DNA of 64,000 nt from Zhongshania marina (GCF_002915595.1 NZ_PQGG01000028.1:29684-93683), one strand, 5' to 3'. Shown: positions 38,217 through 48,864, numbered from the stretch's first letter. Notes: generated by a model not told the origin, from the sequence alone. Made by a program: numbers and translations.

Positions 38217-39088
38217 TGTCTATTCTTATCGACAAAAACACCAAGGTAATCTGTCAAGGTTTCACTGGCGGTCAGGGTACCTTCCACTCTGAGCAAGCGA
38301 TTGCTTACGGTACGCAAATGGTTGGCGGTGTAACGCCAGGCAAAGGCGGCACCGAGCACCTTGGTCTACCAGTATTTAATACTGTTAAAGAAGCTGTTGA
38401 CGCTACTGGCGCGGACGCTTCTGTAATCTATGTTCCAGCAGCATTTTGTAAGGATTCTATCCTTGAAGCGGCTACGTCTGGTATTAAACTGATCGTATGT
38501 ATTACTGAGCACATTCCAGTAATGGATATGCTTGAGTGTAAAGTGAAATGTGACGAGATGGGCGTTCGCCTGATCGGACCTAACTGCCCAGGTGTTATTA
38601 CACCAGGTGAGTGCAAGATTGGCATTATGCCTGGTCACATTCATTTGCCAGGTAAAGTCGGCATCGTTTCTCGTTCAGGTACTCTGACTTATGAAGCGGT
38701 TAAGCAGACTACTGATCACGGTTTTGGCCAGTCTACCTGTGTTGGTATCGGTGGCGACCCAATCCCAGGCTCTAACTTCATCGACATTCTCGCTTTATTC
38801 GAGAAAGACCCCAAGACCGAAGCGATTGTGATGATCGGTGAGATCGGCGGTTCAGCAGAAGAAGAAGCGGCTGCTTACATCAAAGCAAACGTAACTAAGC
38901 CTGTTGTATCTTACATAGCTGGTGTTACTGCACCTGCTGGTAAGCGTATGGGGCACGCAGGTGCGATTATCTCTGGCGGTAAAGGTACTGCTGATGAGAA
39001 ATTTGCTGCGCTGCAAGATGCAGGTGTTAAAACTGTTCGCTCATTGGCGGACATTGGCAAAGCATTGAAAGAAGTTACCGGCTGGTAA
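38216..39088 (+). CDS. sucD: Succinyl-CoA synthetase alpha subunit
   Basis: CoA-binding and phosphohistidine subunit of succinate-CoA ligase. N-terminal [30 protein letters not shown] binds CoA; the phosphorylated His lies in the C-terminal [21 protein letters not shown]. 290 residues. It overlaps sucC by one base and is followed by a strong terminator, marking the end of the TCA block. Confidence 0.97.
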   Translation: MSILIDKNTKVICQGFTGGQGTFHSEQAIAYGTQMVGGVTPGKGGTEHLGLPVFNTVKEAVDATGADASVIYVPAAFCKDSILEAATSGIKLIVCITEHIPVMDMLECKVKCDEMGVRLIGPNCPGVITPGECKIGIMPGHIHLPGKVGIVSRSGTLTYEAVKQTTDHGFGQSTCVGIGGDPIPGSNFIDILALFEKDPKTEAIVMIGEIGGSAEEEAAAYIKANVTKPVVSYIAGVTAPAGKRMGHAGAIISGGKGTADEKFAALQDAGVKTVRSLADIGKALKEVTGW

Positions 39089-39108
39089 GTTCCTAGAGCG
39101 TTGTTAGG

Positions 39109-39132
39109 AAAGGCGGCTTCGGCCGCCTTTTT
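39109..39132 (+). terminator. Intrinsic terminator after sucD
   Basis: AAAGGCGGC and GCCGCCTTT pair around a TTCG tetraloop and run into TTTTT. Confidence 0.9.
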
Positions 39133-39173
39133 GCGTTTTAAGTACATAATGTTTTGAGCACAATTAGACCTTG

Positions 39174-39207
39174 ATCAAACAAGTGAATCATGATTCACTT
39201 GTTTGAT
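39174..39207. promoter_or_regulatory. 34-bp perfect palindrome, TetR operator candidate
   Basis: The half-site ATCAAACAAGTGAATCA (39174-39190) is followed immediately by its exact reverse complement (39191-39207). It ends 16 bp before the TetR-type gene, so it likely overlaps the promoter or transcription start and mediates autorepression and control of the AidB-like gene. The lack of any spacer and the missing T tract argue against a terminator. Confidence 0.75.
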
Positions 39208-39223
39208 ATTCGACGGAGTCCCC

Positions 39224-39829
39224 ATGGCATATCGCGAAACCCCGATGGTTACCCAGCGCAAGCTAGCGCAAAAGTCGGGCCTGCTTCACGCAGCTGAATC
39301 ACTGGTGAGGGAGGGCGGGTTTGCCGCGCTCACTATTCAGGCGGTAGCGTCGCAAGCGGGGGTAGGTGTCGGGACGGTGTATCGCTATTTTCGCAATAAA
39401 GATGAATTGAGTACGGAAGTCTTTCGCCGCGCGACGATTCGAGAAGTCGAGGCGGTAAAGGCGGCTTTACAACTAGATGGCTCGGTTGCAGCGCGCTTAG
39501 CCGCAGCGGCAGAGACATTTGCGCAGCGGGCATTTGGAGCACCTAAGCTAGCGTGGGCGCTTATAGCAGAGCCAGTTGATCCTGCAGTTGATCACGCTCG
39601 TTTGCAGTACCGAAGAACGTATTCCGCATTGTTTGAGGCGGTGATTGCTGAGGGAGTTGAAAGCGGTGTATTGCAGGAGCAAATACCGTCACTGTCCGCA
39701 GCAGCACTGGTTGGGGCTATGGCGGAAAGCCTACTCGGTCCGCTAGATCATCCTAGCTGCAATGAGGTAACGACAGCCGCATTGCGCGACTTTTGCCTTC
39801 GCGCGGTGGGGGTGATCGATAATTCCTAA
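39224..39829 (+). CDS. TetR-family transcriptional regulator
   Basis: 201-residue repressor. The N-terminal helix-turn-helix (about 20-60) reads LTIQAVASQAGVGVGTVYRYFRNKDEL; the C-terminal part is a helical ligand-binding domain that cannot be assigned. The ATG at 39224 follows CGGAG; an upstream in-frame start would lie inside the palindrome. The AidB-like gene begins 24 bp after its stop, so the two are most likely one operon repressed through the palindrome. An acyl-CoA or other fatty-acid-derived effector is a guess from the partner gene. Confidence 0.88.
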   Translation: MAYRETPMVTQRKLAQKSGLLHAAESLVREGGFAALTIQAVASQAGVGVGTVYRYFRNKDELSTEVFRRATIREVEAVKAALQLDGSVAARLAAAAETFAQRAFGAPKLAWALIAEPVDPAVDHARLQYRRTYSALFEAVIAEGVESGVLQEQIPSLSAAALVGAMAESLLGPLDHPSCNEVTTAALRDFCLRAVGVIDNS

Positions 39830-39853
39830 TTTCAAAATAGTAAGGTGGGTTTT

Positions 39854-41527
39854 ATGTCTATTGAACAAACTACTTCCAAAGCGCATTTAGGCGCAGAAAC
39901 CCATCAGGTATTTAATCAATCCTCACCGCTGGAGAATTACAATCTTTTCGCCAGTGATCGTGTGCTCCAGGAATCGCTAAGCCATTACGGCGTGGAGGAC
40001 ACCGAACAACTCCTCGCCTACGGTGAGCGCTGCGGTCGCGCTGAGGTGATTCAATGGGGTTTTGACGCCAATGAGCACAAACCCCAGTTTGAAAGTCACG
40101 ACCGCTTTGGCCATCGCGTGGATCTAGTTAAATTTCACCCCGCTTACCATCAGTTAATGAATATGGCGCTGACCGAAGGTATCCATTCAGGGCCGTGGCA
40201 GCCAGATGCGAAGAATGCTCACCTTAAGCGCGCAGCGCTAAGTTATATGCAATCGCAAATTGATGCCGGACACGGTTGCCCCCTCACAATGACTTTTGCC
40301 TCGGTGCCAACGATTAAGTTGTGCCCGAGCGTGGCTGAAACCTGGCTGCCTAAAATTTTAAATACGGCGTATCAGCCCGAGAATGTGCCTTATTTTGAAA
40401 AGACTGCGGTCACCATTGGAATGGGGATGACGGAAAAGCAGGGCGGCTCAGACGTGCGCGCAAATACCACCGTCGCAGAGCCGGTGAAGGAATCCGGTAA
40501 TGGCGCGCTTTACACAATTAATGGCCATAAATGGTTTTTATCGGCGCCAATGTGTGATGCCTTCTTAATGTTAGCGCAGTCTAGTGGCGGCCTGAGTTGT
40601 TTTTTGGTTCCCCGTTGGCGAGAAGATGGGCAAAAGAATGGCCTGCACGTGCAACGTTTAAAAAATAAAATGGGGAATGTGTCGAATGCCTCTTCAGAGT
40701 TGGAGTTGCGCCAAGCCCAAGGCTGGATGGTGGGTGAAGAAGGGCGAGGTGTGGCTGCTATCATCGAGATGGTCGCGCTAACACGTTTCGATTGTATGGT
40801 CGGTTCAACGGCGGGGCAACGCCAAGCAGTAGTGCAGGCGGTCAATCATGCGCGCGAGCGCTCGTCCTTCGGTGCACGATTAATCGACCAAGCCCTAATG
40901 AAAAACGTGTTGGCAGATTTGCACCTTGAGGTAGAAGGCTCACTTGCGCTGACGATGCGGATGGCGAAGGCCTTAGATAATAACGACGACCCTGCAGAGC
41001 AATTGCTGATGCGCTTGGGTACGGCTGTCGGTAAGTTTTGGATATGTAAACGCACCCCCGGACACGCTTATGAGGCGATGGAGTGTTTGGGCGGCAACGG
41101 CGTCATTGAAAATTGCATTATGCCAAGGCTCTACCGCGAGGCGCCGATCAACGCGATCTGGGAAGGTTCAGGGAATATTCAGGCCCTGGACGTATTGCGC
41201 GCTTTACAGAAAACACCGGCGGTTCTCGATCGTTGGTTTATGGAAATAGCCAAAACCGCTGGCCGCAATACCTTACTAGATAGCGCGGTGAGTAAGCTGA
41301 AAGAGACTTTTGCGAGAACCGGTGCGCTTGAGTTTCGTGCTCGCTATTTAATTGAGCAGCTGGCACTAACGATGCAAGCCTCGCTGCTACTTGAGTCGGC
41401 GCCAGCAGCGATTGCAGAAGCATTTATTCACTCACGCTTATGCGGTGTGCAGGCGATATACGGTTGTCTACCGGAGAACACTGATGTCGACGCTATATTG
41501 GCGCGGGTGTTGCCAGATAATCCTTGA
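39854..41527 (+). CDS. AidB-like acyl-CoA dehydrogenase
   Basis: FAD flavoprotein of the acyl-CoA dehydrogenase superfamily, AidB branch: 557 residues, longer than ordinary acyl-CoA dehydrogenases. Family blocks are THQVFNQSSPLENYNLF at the N-terminus, CPLTMTFASVPT, IGMGMTEKQGGSDVRANTT, LKNKMGNVSNASSELE, FDCMVGSTAGQRQAVVQAVNHARERSSFG and LYREAPINAIWEGSGNIQALDVLRAL. AidB protects DNA in the E. coli adaptive response by a poorly understood route; others of the branch may act on acyl-CoAs. ATG 39854 follows AAGGTGGG. Control by TetR rather than Ada is suggested by the operon. Confidence 0.87.
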   Translation: MSIEQTTSKAHLGAETHQVFNQSSPLENYNLFASDRVLQESLSHYGVEDTEQLLAYGERCGRAEVIQWGFDANEHKPQFESHDRFGHRVDLVKFHPAYHQLMNMALTEGIHSGPWQPDAKNAHLKRAALSYMQSQIDAGHGCPLTMTFASVPTIKLCPSVAETWLPKILNTAYQPENVPYFEKTAVTIGMGMTEKQGGSDVRANTTVAEPVKESGNGALYTINGHKWFLSAPMCDAFLMLAQSSGGLSCFLVPRWREDGQKNGLHVQRLKNKMGNVSNASSELELRQAQGWMVGEEGRGVAAIIEMVALTRFDCMVGSTAGQRQAVVQAVNHARERSSFGARLIDQALMKNVLADLHLEVEGSLALTMRMAKALDNNDDPAEQLLMRLGTAVGKFWICKRTPGHAYEAMECLGGNGVIENCIMPRLYREAPINAIWEGSGNIQALDVLRALQKTPAVLDRWFMEIAKTAGRNTLLDSAVSKLKETFARTGALEFRARYLIEQLALTMQASLLLESAPAAIAEAFIHSRLCGVQAIYGCLPENTDVDAILARVLPDNP

Positions 41528-41533
41528 TATTGG

Positions 41534-41562
41534 CCTTGAAAAATTAGGTGGTGACCCCATCT
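41534..41562 (+). promoter_or_regulatory. Sigma-32 heat-shock promoter of htpG
   Basis: CCTTGAAA (41534-41541) and CCCCATCT (41555-41562) are separated by 13 bp, close to the sigma-32 consensus CTTGAAA / CCCCATNT. It is 62 bp upstream of htpG, which is a sigma-32 gene in E. coli. Confidence 0.82.
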
Positions 41563-41623
41563 TCTAAGCACTGGCCGTAGTGCGCTGCGGTCACACTTAA
41601 TTTTTTGAAGAAAGGTAGCAACA

Positions 41624-43528
41624 ATGTCGACAGCAGAAAAAGAAACTCTGGGTTTTCAAACTGAAGCGAAGCAAATGCTGCAGTTAATGATTCACTCAAT
41701 GTATAGCAATAAGGAAATTTTTCTTAGAGAGCTGGTTTCAAACGCCTCGGATGCCGCAGATAAGCTCCGCTACGAAGCGCTAGCAGATGGATCGCTCTAT
41801 GAAAATGATCCCGATTTGCGCATTAGAATTACCCTCGACAAAGAAGCCAATACCCTTACCTTAAACGACAACGGCATAGGCATGTCGCGTGAGGAGGTCA
41901 TTAATAATCTGGGTACCATCGCGCGTTCAGGCACGGCGGAGTTTTTGAAGAACCTGACCGGCGACGGTAAAAAAGATTCGCAATTGATAGGTCAATTTGG
42001 TGTCGGTTTTTATTCGGCATTTATCGTGGCTGAACGCGTTGAAGTGTTCACTCGCCGCGCCGGTTTAAGTGCAGCAGATGCAGTGCATTGGGAGTCTAGC
42101 GGCGAGGCAGATTTCTCAGTTGAATCCTGCGAGAAGGCCGAACGCGGCACCACCGTGGTATTGCATTTGCGCAAAGAAGATAGCGAATTTACCGACGATT
42201 GGCGGGTGCGTTCGATTATCAAAAAATATTCCGACCACATCAGCATTCCGGTTCAAATGTTAAACAATCCACCTGCGCCTAAAGAAGGTGAAGAGCCAGT
42301 GGAGCCAAGCTTTGAAGCGGTTAATAGCGCCACCGCGCTGTGGACCCGCTCTCGTAGCGAAGTCACAGATGACGAATATCAGGCTTTCTATAAGCACGTT
42401 AGTCATGACTTCAGCCCAGCCTTGCATTGGAGTCACAATAAAGTAGAAGGGAAGCTAGAGTACACCAGTCTTTTGTACTTGCCTGGTCAAGCGCCCATGG
42501 ATTTATGGAATCGCGATGCTGCGCGCGGTCTTAAATTATACGTTCAGCGCACCTTTATTATGGATGACGCTGAGCAGTTCCTGCCCTTGTACCTGCGTTT
42601 TGTTAAGGGTGTTATCGACTCAAATGATTTGTCGTTAAACGTATCTCGCGAAATCTTACAGCAAGACCCCGCCGTTGACGCCATGAAGAGCGCATTAACC
42701 AAGCGTGTTTTAGATATGCTGAGCAAACTCGCGAAAAGCGATGTTGAAAAGTATCAGCAGTTCTGGAAAGCCTTTGGTCAGGTAATGAAAGAAGGGCCTG
42801 CTGAAGATTTCAGCAACAAGGAAAAAATCGCTAAGCTGCTTAGGTTTGCAACCACCCATGACAATAAGGCTGAGCAGACCCATTCGCTAGAAGATTACGT
42901 TGCGCGAATGAAAGAGGGGCAGAATAAAATTTATTATGTGGCCGGTGAAAGCCATAAAACAGCTTCTAACAGCCCTCACCTTGAAGTATTCCGTAAGAAG
43001 GGTATCGAAGTGCTGCTGCTGTCTGAGCGCGTTGACGATTGGCTGATGAACCACCTTGCCGAATTCGATGGCAAGCCTTTCTTAGATGTGGGTCGCGGCG
43101 ACTTGGATTTGGGCGACCTTGAAGACGAAGCCGAGAAAAAAGCTCAAGAAGTCTTGGCAGAGGAGCACAAAGACCTCGTTGAGCGGGTAAATACCGTATT
43201 AGCTGAAAAAGTTGAAAAGGTGCGGGTAACCGGCCGTTTGACCGAATCGCCCGCCTGTTTGGTTGTTACTGAGGACGATATGGGGGCGCAAATGCGCCGG
43301 ATGATGGAGGCGGCAGGGCAGGCATTACCGCCAAGCAAGCCTATTTTTGAGCTGAATCCGCAACACCCCTTGGTGCTTAAGCTAGACAATGAAGCCGATG
43401 AGGATCGTTTTGCCGATCTAGTTGATGTTCTATTTGATCAAGCGCATTTAGCGGAGGGAGCACAGCTTGAAGACCCAGCAAGTTATGTTCACAAGCTGAA
43501 TAAGCTGCTTTTAGAATTAAGCGCATAA
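41624..43528 (+). CDS. htpG: Chaperone HtpG (Hsp90)
   Basis: ATP-dependent cytosolic chaperone. N-terminal GHKL ATPase motifs are [26 protein letters not shown] and [11 protein letters not shown]; the middle domain has [42 protein letters not shown] split over its two conserved strands, and a dimerisation domain ends the 634 residues. No MEEVD tail, as expected in bacteria. It is flanked by a heat-shock promoter and a strong terminator, so it is monocistronic. Confidence 0.97.
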   Translation: MSTAEKETLGFQTEAKQMLQLMIHSMYSNKEIFLRELVSNASDAADKLRYEALADGSLYENDPDLRIRITLDKEANTLTLNDNGIGMSREEVINNLGTIARSGTAEFLKNLTGDGKKDSQLIGQFGVGFYSAFIVAERVEVFTRRAGLSAADAVHWESSGEADFSVESCEKAERGTTVVLHLRKEDSEFTDDWRVRSIIKKYSDHISIPVQMLNNPPAPKEGEEPVEPSFEAVNSATALWTRSRSEVTDDEYQAFYKHVSHDFSPALHWSHNKVEGKLEYTSLLYLPGQAPMDLWNRDAARGLKLYVQRTFIMDDAEQFLPLYLRFVKGVIDSNDLSLNVSREILQQDPAVDAMKSALTKRVLDMLSKLAKSDVEKYQQFWKAFGQVMKEGPAEDFSNKEKIAKLLRFATTHDNKAEQTHSLEDYVARMKEGQNKIYYVAGESHKTASNSPHLEVFRKKGIEVLLLSERVDDWLMNHLAEFDGKPFLDVGRGDLDLGDLEDEAEKKAQEVLAEEHKDLVERVNTVLAEKVEKVRVTGRLTESPACLVVTEDDMGAQMRRMMEAAGQALPPSKPIFELNPQHPLVLKLDNEADEDRFADLVDVLFDQAHLAEGAQLEDPASYVHKLNKLLLELSA

Positions 43529-43537
43529 ATTTGAAGT

Positions 43538-43563
43538 AAAAGGCGGCGAAAGCCGCCTTTTTT
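43538..43563 (+). terminator. Intrinsic terminator after htpG
   Basis: AAAAGGCGGC and GCCGCCTTTT pair around a GAAA tetraloop and continue into T residues. Confidence 0.9.
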
Positions 43564-43623
43564 GTTTTAGTCCTGTGCAGCAGTGATAAACTCACGGTAA
43601 ATAAGACAGGGGTTAGCTAAAAT

Positions 43624-44640
43624 ATGGGAAAACAATATAAGGTTGCGATTATCGGTGGTGGCAGCTTTGGAACTGCGATCGCAAATATTATGGCCGACAA
43701 CGGACATGATACCTGCCAATGGATGAGAACCGCAGAGCGTGTTCAAGAAGTAAACGAATTACATACTAACGAAGTATATCTCCCCGGCATAAAACTCAAT
43801 CCCTCGTTGCGGGCTAGCAGCAATTTGCAAGAAACGGTCGCAAACTGCGACGCGGTGTTTTTTTCTATCCCAAGTAAGTCTAGCCGAGAGGTGGCAAGGC
43901 AATTAGCGGATTACTTAGCACCGGGCACTATTTTGGTCAGCACGACCAAAGGTATTGAGTTTGAAAGTAATAAGTTAATGAGCGAAGTGCTGCGTGAAGA
44001 GCTTCCCCAGGTGCGTCTAGGTGTCATGAGCGGCCCAAACTTAGCGAAAGAATTAGCGGCAAGAATGATCACCGGTACGGTTATCGCCAGTGAAGACCCT
44101 GAGGTGAATGCAACCATTCAGGAGGTGCTACAGTGCTCGTATTTTAGAGTATATGCAGGTAACGATATGTACGGTGTTGAGCTAGCCGGCGCTTTAAAAA
44201 ATGTTTATGCCATTACGGCGGGTATGGCTGCGGCTATGGGCTGTGGTCACAATACCATCAGCATGCTGGTAACCCGCAGCTTGGCTGAGATGAGCCGCTA
44301 TGCAGTGATCAAAGGCGCAGATCCACTCACCTTTATGGGCTTGGCTGGTGTCGGTGATTTGTTCGTTACCTGTACATCGCCATTGAGCCGCAATTACCGC
44401 GTCGGCTATGAACTAGGGCAGGGACGAGACTTAAATGAGGTGGTTGCCAGCCTTGGTCAAGTTGCGGAAGGTGTGAATACCTTGCGGCTGATGAAGGAGC
44501 AATCTGAGGCCTTAGATATTTATATGCCCTTGGTAAATGGCCTTTACGATATTATTTATAACGGTCGTCAGGTGAGTGAAGTTATCGGCACCATGATGTG
44601 TGCCGAGCAGAATCGCGATGTAGAGTTCATCATTAAGTAA
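43624..44640 (+). CDS. gpsA: Glycerol-3-phosphate dehydrogenase [NAD(P)+]
   Basis: Reduces dihydroxyacetone phosphate to sn-glycerol-3-phosphate for phospholipid synthesis. N-terminal Rossmann GGGSFGTAIANIMADNG, then STTKGIE, MSGPNLAKELA and the catalytic-lysine segment ELAGALKNVYAITAGMAAAMGCGHN, with GLAGVGDLFVTCTSPLSRNYRVG towards the C-terminus. 338 residues, normal. sixA follows after 13 bp and the hydrolase overlaps sixA, so the three form an operon. Confidence 0.95.
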   Translation: MGKQYKVAIIGGGSFGTAIANIMADNGHDTCQWMRTAERVQEVNELHTNEVYLPGIKLNPSLRASSNLQETVANCDAVFFSIPSKSSREVARQLADYLAPGTILVSTTKGIEFESNKLMSEVLREELPQVRLGVMSGPNLAKELAARMITGTVIASEDPEVNATIQEVLQCSYFRVYAGNDMYGVELAGALKNVYAITAGMAAAMGCGHNTISMLVTRSLAEMSRYAVIKGADPLTFMGLAGVGDLFVTCTSPLSRNYRVGYELGQGRDLNEVVASLGQVAEGVNTLRLMKEQSEALDIYMPLVNGLYDIIYNGRQVSEVIGTMMCAEQNRDVEFIIK

Positions 44641-44653
44641 TGTAATAGGTGTT

Positions 44654-45133
44654 ATGGAAATTTTGTTAATACGGCATGGCTCTGCTTCTTGGGATACCAA
44701 AACAGATATCGAGCGAGAGCTAACCGAAGTAGGTCAACAAGAGGTAAACGCCGCGGCAGATTGGATTAGCGCAAGCGAATGGAAACCCGATGAATTATGG
44801 GTTAGTCCCTATCGGCGCGCAGTGCAGACCGCTGCGATTATAAATAGAGATTGGCAGCTGCGGCCGCGTTTGAAATCGTCTTTAACCCCTGATACGCCGC
44901 AGTCTGAGTTAGAGGCGATGCTTGCTACTTTTAGGGGTGAGCGCCTGCTGCTGGTATCACATAATCCTTTGCTTAGCAATGCGATTGCGCACTGGCATGG
45001 CGGCGACAATAAAAGCTACTGGGGAATGCAGCCCGCCAGTATGGCGTTGATTAGTGCGGACGTATTTGCTCAGTGCTGTGGAAGCTTAGAGTGGCTTCGT
45101 CATTATCCTAATTACGATCACAACGGCCGATGA
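44654..45133 (+). CDS. sixA: Phosphohistidine phosphatase SixA
   Basis: Histidine-phosphatase-superfamily enzyme, 159 residues. The catalytic RHG is in LIRHGSASWD at the N-terminus and the second histidine in LLVSHNPLLSNAI. SixA dephosphorylates phosphohistidine domains such as those of ArcB or the PTS-Ntr protein NPr. The stop overlaps the ATG of the alpha/beta hydrolase (ATGA). Confidence 0.88.
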   Translation: MEILLIRHGSASWDTKTDIERELTEVGQQEVNAAADWISASEWKPDELWVSPYRRAVQTAAIINRDWQLRPRLKSSLTPDTPQSELEAMLATFRGERLLLVSHNPLLSNAIAHWHGGDNKSYWGMQPASMALISADVFAQCCGSLEWLRHYPNYDHNGR

Positions 45134-45990
45134 GTAGGCGCGCCGCCACAGAAAAAACCTTTGTTGTTGACGATTTACGTCTAGCAGCAAAGCTTTGGGG
45201 TGATGATTCGGGGCTTCCCGTCATCGCACTGCACGGATGGCTGGACAATGCTGCGAGTTTTGACCGCATTGCTGAATTGCTTCCCAATGCGCAGATATTA
45301 GCAATCGATTTGCCGGGACACGGTTTAAGTGATCATAAGCCAGCATCTGGAAACTACGCGATTTGGGATGATTTACGCAGTATTGTCGGGGTGGCTGATC
45401 AAATGGGCTGGCAGAAATTTGCCTTATTAGGCCATTCTCGTGGCGCCAATATCGCCACCTTACTGAGTGGTGCGCTTCCCCAGCGAGTAAGCCATTTAGT
45501 GTGCTTGGATGGCTTGATTCCGCAACCCGAAATTTCCGAGAACTTCCCAGTTCAGATGGGGAAATATCTTAAAGATTTTACCAATACTCCCGTTATCGGT
45601 GGTGATAAAGGTCACGCCACATTTGACACTGCGGTAGCGGCTCGCTGCAAAGCGACCCCCATGCTCGCTGATGCGGCGGCATTAATCGTGGCGCGGGGCA
45701 TAACTCAGGCTGAGGACGGTCGTTTTTATTGGCGCAGTGACAAACGGCTGAAGTTGGCGTCGCCGGTAAAGCTGAGTCTTCAGCAGTTACAGGCAAGCAT
45801 TGATGCAATTATCGCCCCCGCGATGTTGGTATCTGCTAAGCAGGGCTTGGGTCAGTGGCTGCCGACACTGGATATTAATATAGACAATCGTTTTGAAATT
45901 AGAGAAATCGAGGGTCAGCATCACTGCCATATGGAGGCGCAAGCTACACAAATAGCGGAGTGGGTTAGGGAGTTTTTAAGCAGGGCTTGA
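45130..45990 (+). CDS. Alpha/beta-fold hydrolase
   Basis: Cytoplasmic hydrolase of 286 residues. Oxyanion-hole motif HGWLDNAASFD, nucleophile elbow LGHSRGAN (Ser) and the C-terminal catalytic His in EGQHHCHME; the acid is probably an Asp/Glu after strand 6. It resembles the serine hydrolase-like (SERHL/MEST-like) group. Substrate unknown. It overlaps sixA by 4 bp and ends opposite folE across a perfect hairpin. Confidence 0.85.
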   Translation: MSRRAATEKTFVVDDLRLAAKLWGDDSGLPVIALHGWLDNAASFDRIAELLPNAQILAIDLPGHGLSDHKPASGNYAIWDDLRSIVGVADQMGWQKFALLGHSRGANIATLLSGALPQRVSHLVCLDGLIPQPEISENFPVQMGKYLKDFTNTPVIGGDKGHATFDTAVAARCKATPMLADAAALIVARGITQAEDGRFYWRSDKRLKLASPVKLSLQQLQASIDAIIAPAMLVSAKQGLGQWLPTLDINIDNRFEIREIEGQHHCHMEAQATQIAEWVREFLSRA

Positions 45991-46013
45991 CGGTTAGCGT
46001 GAGGCTTGGATTT

Positions 46014-46039
46014 GCTCCCATAAAGGGATTTATGGGAGC
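46014..46039. terminator. Hairpin between convergent hydrolase gene and folE
   Basis: Perfect 11-bp stem GCTCCCATAAA/TTTATGGGAGC with a GGGA loop. It has no long T tract on either strand, so termination may be weak or Rho-assisted in both directions. Confidence 0.55.
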
Positions 46040-46045
46040 GTAAAC

Positions 46046-46588
46046 TTACATATTAATAAGTGATAAAAATTCGGTTCGAGTCGCTTGATTGTCTTTGAAG
46101 GCGCCGAGCATCGCGCTGGTACGCATAACGGAATTTTGCTTTTCAACGCCGCGCATCATCATGCACATATGCCTTGCTTCAATAATAACGCCCACACCTT
46201 CTGCGCCAGTCACCTCCATCATGGTGTTCGCGATTTGTGTGGTGAGGCCTTCTTGAATCTGCAGGCGACGTGCATATAAATCCACGATGCGAGCAACTTT
46301 GGAGAGTCCAAGTACTTTTCCCTGAGGGATATAAGCTACGTGGCATTTACCAATAAAGGGGAGCAGGTGGTGTTCGCATAGCGAGTATAATTCAATGTCG
46401 GAAACCACAACCATTTCGTTGCAATCCGATTCAAATAGGGCGTCATTTACCACGTCTTTGACATTGCGACGGTAGCCTTCCGTCAAAAATTCAAATGCCT
46501 TTGCTGCGCGGGCCGGTGTGTCTAATAGGCCGTCTCTGGTCGGATCTTCGCCGATTTTTTTAATAATGTCTGCAAACGCCTTTTCCAC
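46046..46588 (-). CDS. folE: GTP cyclohydrolase I
   Basis: Converts GTP to 7,8-dihydroneopterin triphosphate, the first step of folate (and preQ0) synthesis. The zinc ligands are in [19 protein letters not shown] and [24 protein letters not shown]. 180 residues. The start is a GTG at 46588, 7 bases after AAGGA. It is divergent from prmB. Confidence 0.95.
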   Translation of the reverse strand: MEKAFADIIKKIGEDPTRDGLLDTPARAAKAFEFLTEGYRRNVKDVVNDALFESDCNEMVVVSDIELYSLCEHHLLPFIGKCHVAYIPQGKVLGLSKVARIVDLYARRLQIQEGLTTQIANTMMEVTGAEGVGVIIEARHMCMMMRGVEKQNSVMRTSAMLGAFKDNQATRTEFLSLINM

Positions 46589-46753
46589 TGTTTATCCTTC
46601 GTGCGCTATTTGGGTGGGGAATGGTAGCAAACCCAAGGTTACATTCCAAACGATCTTCTACCCGATGAATATTAAGAAATTGCAATTTCATCTGTACATA
46701 CGTTGAGGGTGAGAATAATGGATCAAGTCGTGTAAAATTGCGTCTTTGAACAT

Positions 46754-47683
46754 GTGGAAGACACTGTGAGCCAAACTCAAGATATCAGTAACGAGCTTTT
46801 TAGCCTTCGCGATTACCTGCGCTGGGGGATAAGTGAATTTGGTCGCGCTGGCTTGTTCTTCGGGCACGGCACAGATAACGCCTATGACGAAGCACGGGTG
46901 TTGATTAGCCACGTTCTTAATTTGCCCTTCGATTTTGCGGATGATTTGCTAGACGCCCGATTAACCAAGGCGGAACGCGAGTCGATCTTATCGCTGTTGG
47001 AGCGTCGCATTAATGAGCGCTTACCGGCTGCGTATTTAACCCGCGAGGCGTGGTTTGCTGGCCTGTCTTTTTATGTGGACGAGCGGGTATTGGTGCCACG
47101 TTCCCCAATTGCTGAGCTAATAGCTCAAGGCTTTGAACCCTGGCTGGGTGGTAGCTATCCTCAACGTATTCTAGACCTGTGCACCGGTAGCGGCTGCATC
47201 GGCATTGCCTGCGCCTATCAGTTTGAGGATGCCACCGTAGATTTGGCTGATATTTCGCTGGATGCAATTAATGTTGCTGACATTAATATTGCCCGCCACG
47301 ACCTGTCTGATCGCGTTAGGGCGGTGCAATCTGATGTGTTTGAGTGGTTGGCGGGGGAGCGCTACGACCTCATCGTCAGTAACCCACCCTATGTTGACGC
47401 GGAAGATTTGGCCGATATGCCCGCAGAGTACCATCGTGAACCCGCGCTCGGCTTGGCCTCTGGGCCGGATGGTCTAGATATTACCCGCCAAATTTTACGG
47501 CATGCGGCTGACTACCTAAATCCCAATGGCATATTGGTGGTTGAAGTCGGGAATAGTTGCATCGCCCTAGACGAGGCTTTTCCGATGGTTCCCTTTATGT
47601 GGCTGGAGTTTGAGCGTGGTGGCCACGGTGTATTTGTGATGACCCGCGAGCAATTGCTTGAATATGCAGACAGTTTTTTGTGA
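46754..47683 (+). CDS. prmB: Ribosomal protein uL3 glutamine methyltransferase
   Basis: SAM-dependent N5-glutamine methyltransferase acting on ribosomal protein L3. Helical N-terminal domain (1-95), then the Rossmann domain with motif [14 protein letters not shown] and the signature [12 protein letters not shown] (NPPY). 309 residues if the GTG at 46754 is used; GTG 46766 would remove four residues. It is followed after 77 bp by aroC, the same order as in E. coli and Pseudomonas, which supports PrmB over the related PrmC. Confidence 0.93.
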   Translation: MEDTVSQTQDISNELFSLRDYLRWGISEFGRAGLFFGHGTDNAYDEARVLISHVLNLPFDFADDLLDARLTKAERESILSLLERRINERLPAAYLTREAWFAGLSFYVDERVLVPRSPIAELIAQGFEPWLGGSYPQRILDLCTGSGCIGIACAYQFEDATVDLADISLDAINVADINIARHDLSDRVRAVQSDVFEWLAGERYDLIVSNPPYVDAEDLADMPAEYHREPALGLASGPDGLDITRQILRHAADYLNPNGILVVEVGNSCIALDEAFPMVPFMWLEFERGGHGVFVMTREQLLEYADSFL

Positions 47684-47760
47684 GTGTCTGACTGTATTCC
47701 ATGTTTGCCGTATAATCCGCCGTCAGATCGGCCTTAATTAAAGTAGATTCAGGAAACCTC

Positions 47761-48858
47761 ATGTCAGGTAATAGCATCGGTAAATTGTTTACAGTCACTA
47801 CTTTTGGTGAGAGTCACGGGCTCGCCCTCGGCGCCATTATTGACGGTTGCCCACCAGGAATAGAGATTTGTGAGGAAGATTTACAGATTGATTTAGACCG
47901 CCGTAAGCCTGGCACCTCGCGTTACACCACCCAGCGCCGCGAAGACGATGTGGTTAAAATCATGTCAGGTGTATTTGAGGGGAAAACCACCGGCACTTCT
48001 ATTGGTTTGATAATTGAGAATACCGATCAGCGTTCTAAAGATTACGGCAAAATCAAAGACCGTTTTCGCCCTATGCACGCCGATTACACCTACCAACAAA
48101 AATACGGTTCACGTGACTACCGTGGTGGTGGACGGTCCTCGGCGCGAGAAACCGCGATGCGGGTTGCTGCCGGTGCAATTGCGAAGAAATATTTGCGGGC
48201 CTGTGGTGTCGAAGTGCGTGGTTATCTTTCTCAGCTTGGCCCCATTGCGATTGAAAATGTAGATTGGGCGGTGGTTGAAACCAATCCGTTCTTTTGCCCA
48301 GACGCGAATAAAATTCCAAGCATGGAAGAGTATATGCAGAAGCTGCGTAAATCGGGCGATTCTGTCGGTGCAAAATTAACCGTTGTGGCCAGCGGCATGC
48401 CGGTGGGTTTGGGTGAGCCGGTTTTTGACCGCTTAGATGCCGACATCGCCCATGCTTTGATGGGAATAAATGCAGTAAAGGGCGTCGAAATTGGTGCCGG
48501 ATTTGACTGTGTTGATGCCCTTGGCAGCACCCACCGCGACGAATTAACCCCAGAGGGTTTCACCTCGAATAATGCCGGCGGTATTCTCGGTGGTATTTCC
48601 AGCGGCCAGGATTTGGTCGCGCACCTTGCCTTAAAGCCAACCTCCAGTATTTTGGTGCCAGGTAAAACCGTCGACCTTGATGGGAATCCTGTTGAGGTGA
48701 TTACCACCGGCCGCCATGATCCCTGTGTTGGGATTCGTGCTGTTCCAATTGCTGAGGCAATGGTAGCCATTGTATTGATGGATCACTTGCTAAGGAATCG
48801 CGGGCAAAATGCCGACGTGCGTTCCGCTACCCCAGTCATTCCCGCCGCTACGTCTTAA
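47761..48858 (+). CDS. aroC: Chorismate synthase
   Basis: Makes chorismate from EPSP using reduced FMN, the last common step of aromatic synthesis. [73 protein letters not shown] and GGISSGQD are invariant family blocks. 365 residues. An MFS gene follows six bases after its stop. Confidence 0.97.
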   Translation: MSGNSIGKLFTVTTFGESHGLALGAIIDGCPPGIEICEEDLQIDLDRRKPGTSRYTTQRREDDVVKIMSGVFEGKTTGTSIGLIIENTDQRSKDYGKIKDRFRPMHADYTYQQKYGSRDYRGGGRSSARETAMRVAAGAIAKKYLRACGVEVRGYLSQLGPIAIENVDWAVVETNPFFCPDANKIPSMEEYMQKLRKSGDSVGAKLTVVASGMPVGLGEPVFDRLDADIAHALMGINAVKGVEIGAGFDCVDALGSTHRDELTPEGFTSNNAGGILGGISSGQDLVAHLALKPTSSILVPGKTVDLDGNPVEVITTGRHDPCVGIRAVPIAEAMVAIVLMDHLLRNRGQNADVRSATPVIPAATS

Positions 48859-48864
48859 TTCAAA

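Noticed and set aside
48231..48770. 179-residue frame on the minus strand inside aroC
   Set aside because: It is antisense to invariant chorismate synthase blocks, without ribosome-binding site or recognisable domain.
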